Below, in pieces: positions 62,373 to 64,000 of a stretch of DNA of 64,000 nt. Position 1 is the stretch's first letter. Each line of letters opens with the position of its first letter. The notes below the pieces were generated by a model, which was given only the letters and a program-made list of their open reading frames with translations, had not been told where the DNA came from and ran no database searches. Source of the DNA: Anammoximicrobium sp964645045 (GTDB lineage Bacteria; Planctomycetota; Planctomycetia; Pirellulales; Pirellulaceae); assembly GCA_964645045.1 (NCBI GenBank), contig CAZXYZ010000007.1, forward strand, positions 1 through 64,000, written 5' to 3'. Both the position numbers and the translations under genes were made by a program.

Positions 62373-62990
62373 TCACGCCCCCGCCGTCCGATCCCGGATA
62401 TCTTGCAGGATTCGTTGTTCCAACGAGGCATCGCGTCCCAAGGGGATCCAGCCCAAGGTAAAGCTGTCAGCGCCCGGTTCCTCCTTGTTCCGGCTCAACG
62501 TCGTCTCGTGACGAACGCGACTCTGGCCGACGCTAGCGTGCTGAGGACTTGCCAGGTCTTCCAACTCTTTGTAGACCGCCAAGTCGATAAAATAGCCACC
62601 GCCGGTCGGGGTGACCCTGACGACGGCCCGGCGGCGAATCGACTGCAGCGTAGATTGGAGCCTTTCCGGGCCGTGGGTGGAATCCTTTCGCCACGGCTCC
62701 AACAGCGTGGCGCCGCCGACGGGAAACGTCTCGATTCGGCCTTCGAGCAGAACGTCGCCGACTTGCCGAACACGTTCCTCGCGTTGGATCACGAAATAGT
62801 CATCGAGTGCGTCGACAACTTGATCCCAGAGCAAATCGCGATCCGCAACCGCGACTAGCATTGGGTTCTGCAGGCCAGGCGCTGGCGGAGTGGTTGGGTC
62901 GACCAAGGAGCCATGCGGATACCAGCCGCATCCCGGCGTGCCGCCAACCAGCACGACAAAGACGAGCCAGACGCGAGTCCAAAGAAACAT
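62373..62990 (-). CDS. lipoprotein of unknown function
   Basis: A 205-residue protein. ATG 62990 opens MFLWTRVWLVFVVLVGGTPG followed by Cys, a lipobox. The mature part has DLLWDQVVDALDDYFVIQRE and YFIDLAVYKELEDL, as in other planctomycete lipoproteins. It ends 7 bases from the kinase gene on the opposite strand. Function is unknown. Confidence 0.7.
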   Translation of the reverse strand: MFLWTRVWLVFVVLVGGTPGCGWYPHGSLVDPTTPPAPGLQNPMLVAVADRDLLWDQVVDALDDYFVIQREERVRQVGDVLLEGRIETFPVGGATLLEPWRKDSTHGPERLQSTLQSIRRRAVVRVTPTGGGYFIDLAVYKELEDLASPQHASVGQSRVRHETTLSRNKEEPGADSFTLGWIPLGRDASLEQRILQDIRDRTAGA

Positions 62991-63361
62991 CGAAACCCCG
63001 CTGGGCAAGCCAGGAAACACTGCGAACGTCACTGCCAAAGGGCCGTTAGTTTTGCGAGAAGATGGAAAGGCTGCAAGATCAGTCCGGCGCAATGGAATTG
63101 CCGACAAGACGTTCCAGCCGTTGACATAAGGCCGATGCCACCGTAGTATGCTCAGTTTCCCGAGGTGGCATGCTCGGAACACCCTAAAATGCGGCTGGTT
63201 GGTGGTAATTTTTGCCGGCCAGATGCACGTGCGAGCGTCAAGCTCTGCGATAGCGATAAGTTCCTGTTCAGTAACGTTTTGCGTGCCATCAAGGCGCTCG
63301 GCGCGTCCGTTGTGGCGGGTTATTGACAAGTGTTCCCCTGTGTAAGTGTTGGATTGAGGCT
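62991..63361. other. intergenic stretch before rpmF
   Basis: 370 bases between divergent genes. A TTGACA hexamer at 63323-63328 lies upstream of rpmF, but no matching -10 box at 17 bases is seen. The rest has no features I can support. Confidence 0.35.
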
Positions 63362-63544
63362 ATGGCGGTTCCCAAGAGAAGGCAGTCGAATTCACGAACG
63401 GGCAAGCGTCGTTCGCATCATCACAAAAAGGCAAAGCAGTTGACTTTTTGCCCGAAGTGCAGCACGGCCGTACCGACCCACGTAGTGTGCCCCAATTGCG
63501 GCTACTACATGGGACGCGTCGTGGTCGAGTCCGCTGAGGAGTAG
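63362..63544 (+). CDS. rpmF: 50S ribosomal protein L32
   Basis: A 60-residue ribosomal protein. MAVPKRRQSNSRTGKRRSHH is the L32 N-terminus; the zinc ribbon has CPKC and CPNC. It is followed after 14 bases by fabD, the conserved L32-fatty-acid gene order. Confidence 0.97.
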   Translation: MAVPKRRQSNSRTGKRRSHHHKKAKQLTFCPKCSTAVPTHVVCPNCGYYMGRVVVESAEE

Positions 63545-63558
63545 ACGAGGAGCGGGCT

Positions 63559-64000
63559 TTGAGCAAGATCGCTGTGTTGTTTCCCGGTCAAGGTGCGCAG
63601 ACCGTCGGCATGGGGGCTTCGCTGGTCGAGCAGTTGCCTGCGGCCTGTGATTTGTTTGCGCGCGCGGCCGACGTGCTGGGCTACGACTTGGCGGAGATTT
63701 GCTTCCACGGCCCTGCCGAGGTCCTGGATTCGACCGAATACAGCCAGCCCGCGTTGTTCGTGACTAGCTTGGCGGCGTTGGAGTTGCTGCGGCAGGAATC
63801 GCCGCAGACGGTCGAGGCGTGCGCCGCGGCAGCAGGGCTGAGCCTGGGCGAGTACACGGCGATCGTCTTTGCCGGTGCGATCGAGTTCGAGGCGGGACTG
63901 AAATTGGTCCAGCAGCGTGGGCAGGCCATGCAGGAGGCTTCGGATCGTACGCCCAGTGGCATGGTCAGCATTCTGGGGATGGACCGCGCGCAAGTTGAGA
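63559..64000 (+). CDS. fabD: malonyl-CoA:ACP transacylase, partial at the window edge
   Basis: The frame runs from TTG 63559 (GAGGAG upstream) to the window end, 147 residues, no stop. SKIAVLFPGQGAQTVGMG is the FabD N-terminus and GLSLGEYTA holds the active-site serine. It loads malonyl groups onto acyl carrier protein for fatty-acid synthesis. The remaining half lies beyond the window. Confidence 0.95.
   Translation, partial: MSKIAVLFPGQGAQTVGMGASLVEQLPAACDLFARAADVLGYDLAEICFHGPAEVLDSTEYSQPALFVTSLAALELLRQESPQTVEACAAAAGLSLGEYTAIVFAGAIEFEAGLKLVQQRGQAMQEASDRTPSGMVSILGMDRAQVE

Noticed and set aside
63323..63351. Promoter for rpmF from TTGACA
   Set aside because: The -35 hexamer is perfect but no recognisable -10 box lies at the right spacing.

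Overview
The window is GC-rich and looks like a chromosome of a planctomycete, probably Pirellulales. The grounds are family content (a DUF1580 protein, DUF4058, Tat-exported proteins of unknown function, FGE-sulfatase/SUMF1 plus TIR architecture, DUF3987 and DUF1257 elements) and several families of palindromic intergenic repeats of the kind seen throughout Pirellula/Rhodopirellula-type genomes. The left edge is a 50-base C homopolymer, which looks like padding or an assembly artefact.

Accessory half (about 1-38 kb). (1) 57-15126, minus strand: one compact operon for a helicase/methylase/ATPase (Hma-type) anti-phage locus. In transcription order it holds a MerR/excisionase-like HTH regulator, a DUF499 ATPase, a small conserved protein, a DUF262/DUF1524 (GmrSD-like) protein, a DUF1156 DNA methylase, a protein with a HEPN-like R-x4-H motif, a PLD-SNF2 helicase, and an overlapping DUF6978/DUF1829-like pair. 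(2) 15.8-17 kb: small genes, a HAD phosphatase and a terminator-like hairpin. (3) 17268-27921, mostly plus strand: a run of genes with strong ribosome binding sites, several with TTG starts: a sigma-region-4-like regulator, a lipoprotein, a Ycf35 (DUF1257)/DUF2997/Ycf46-type AAA trio, a DUF3150-like protein, a diverged DNA sliding-clamp-like protein, a protein with a Gly-Asn linker, and a Cas4-like PD-(D/E)XK nuclease with four cysteines suited to an iron-sulfur cluster. This reads as a DNA replication or recombination module of an integrated element. Two minus-strand genes are set into it: a DUF3365 cytochrome and a TPR protein fused to a ribosomal L7/L12 C-terminal domain. (4) 28-38 kb: zinc-ribbon membrane proteins, a largely non-coding stretch with an array of 22-bp palindromes and a 162-bp MITE-like element, then DUF3987, an adenine/cytosine methyltransferase, a DUF1580 protein, a winged-helix protein and a tyrosine integrase whose gene starts next to the 3' end of a tRNA-Pro(GGG). 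That arrangement is typical of an element integrated at a tRNA.

Core-like half (38-64 kb). Carbohydrate and secretion genes (a frameshifted sugar-isomerase-like gene, a glycosidase-like protein, an SDR without its tyrosine, PhyH dioxygenase), Cys-rich and KPDQA-repeat secreted proteins, panB, a membrane-associated protein that combines a catalytically dead HtrA domain, PDZ domains and a dead esterase domain, DUF4058, a ferredoxin, a TIR gene split from a SUMF1 gene at an inserted repeat, a transglutaminase-elicitor-like secreted protein, a soluble histidine kinase, a lipoprotein, rpmF and the start of fabD. The last two form a classic fatty-acid cluster start. Three near-identical 162-165-bp palindromic repeats and several smaller repeat families are scattered here, some inside reading frames.
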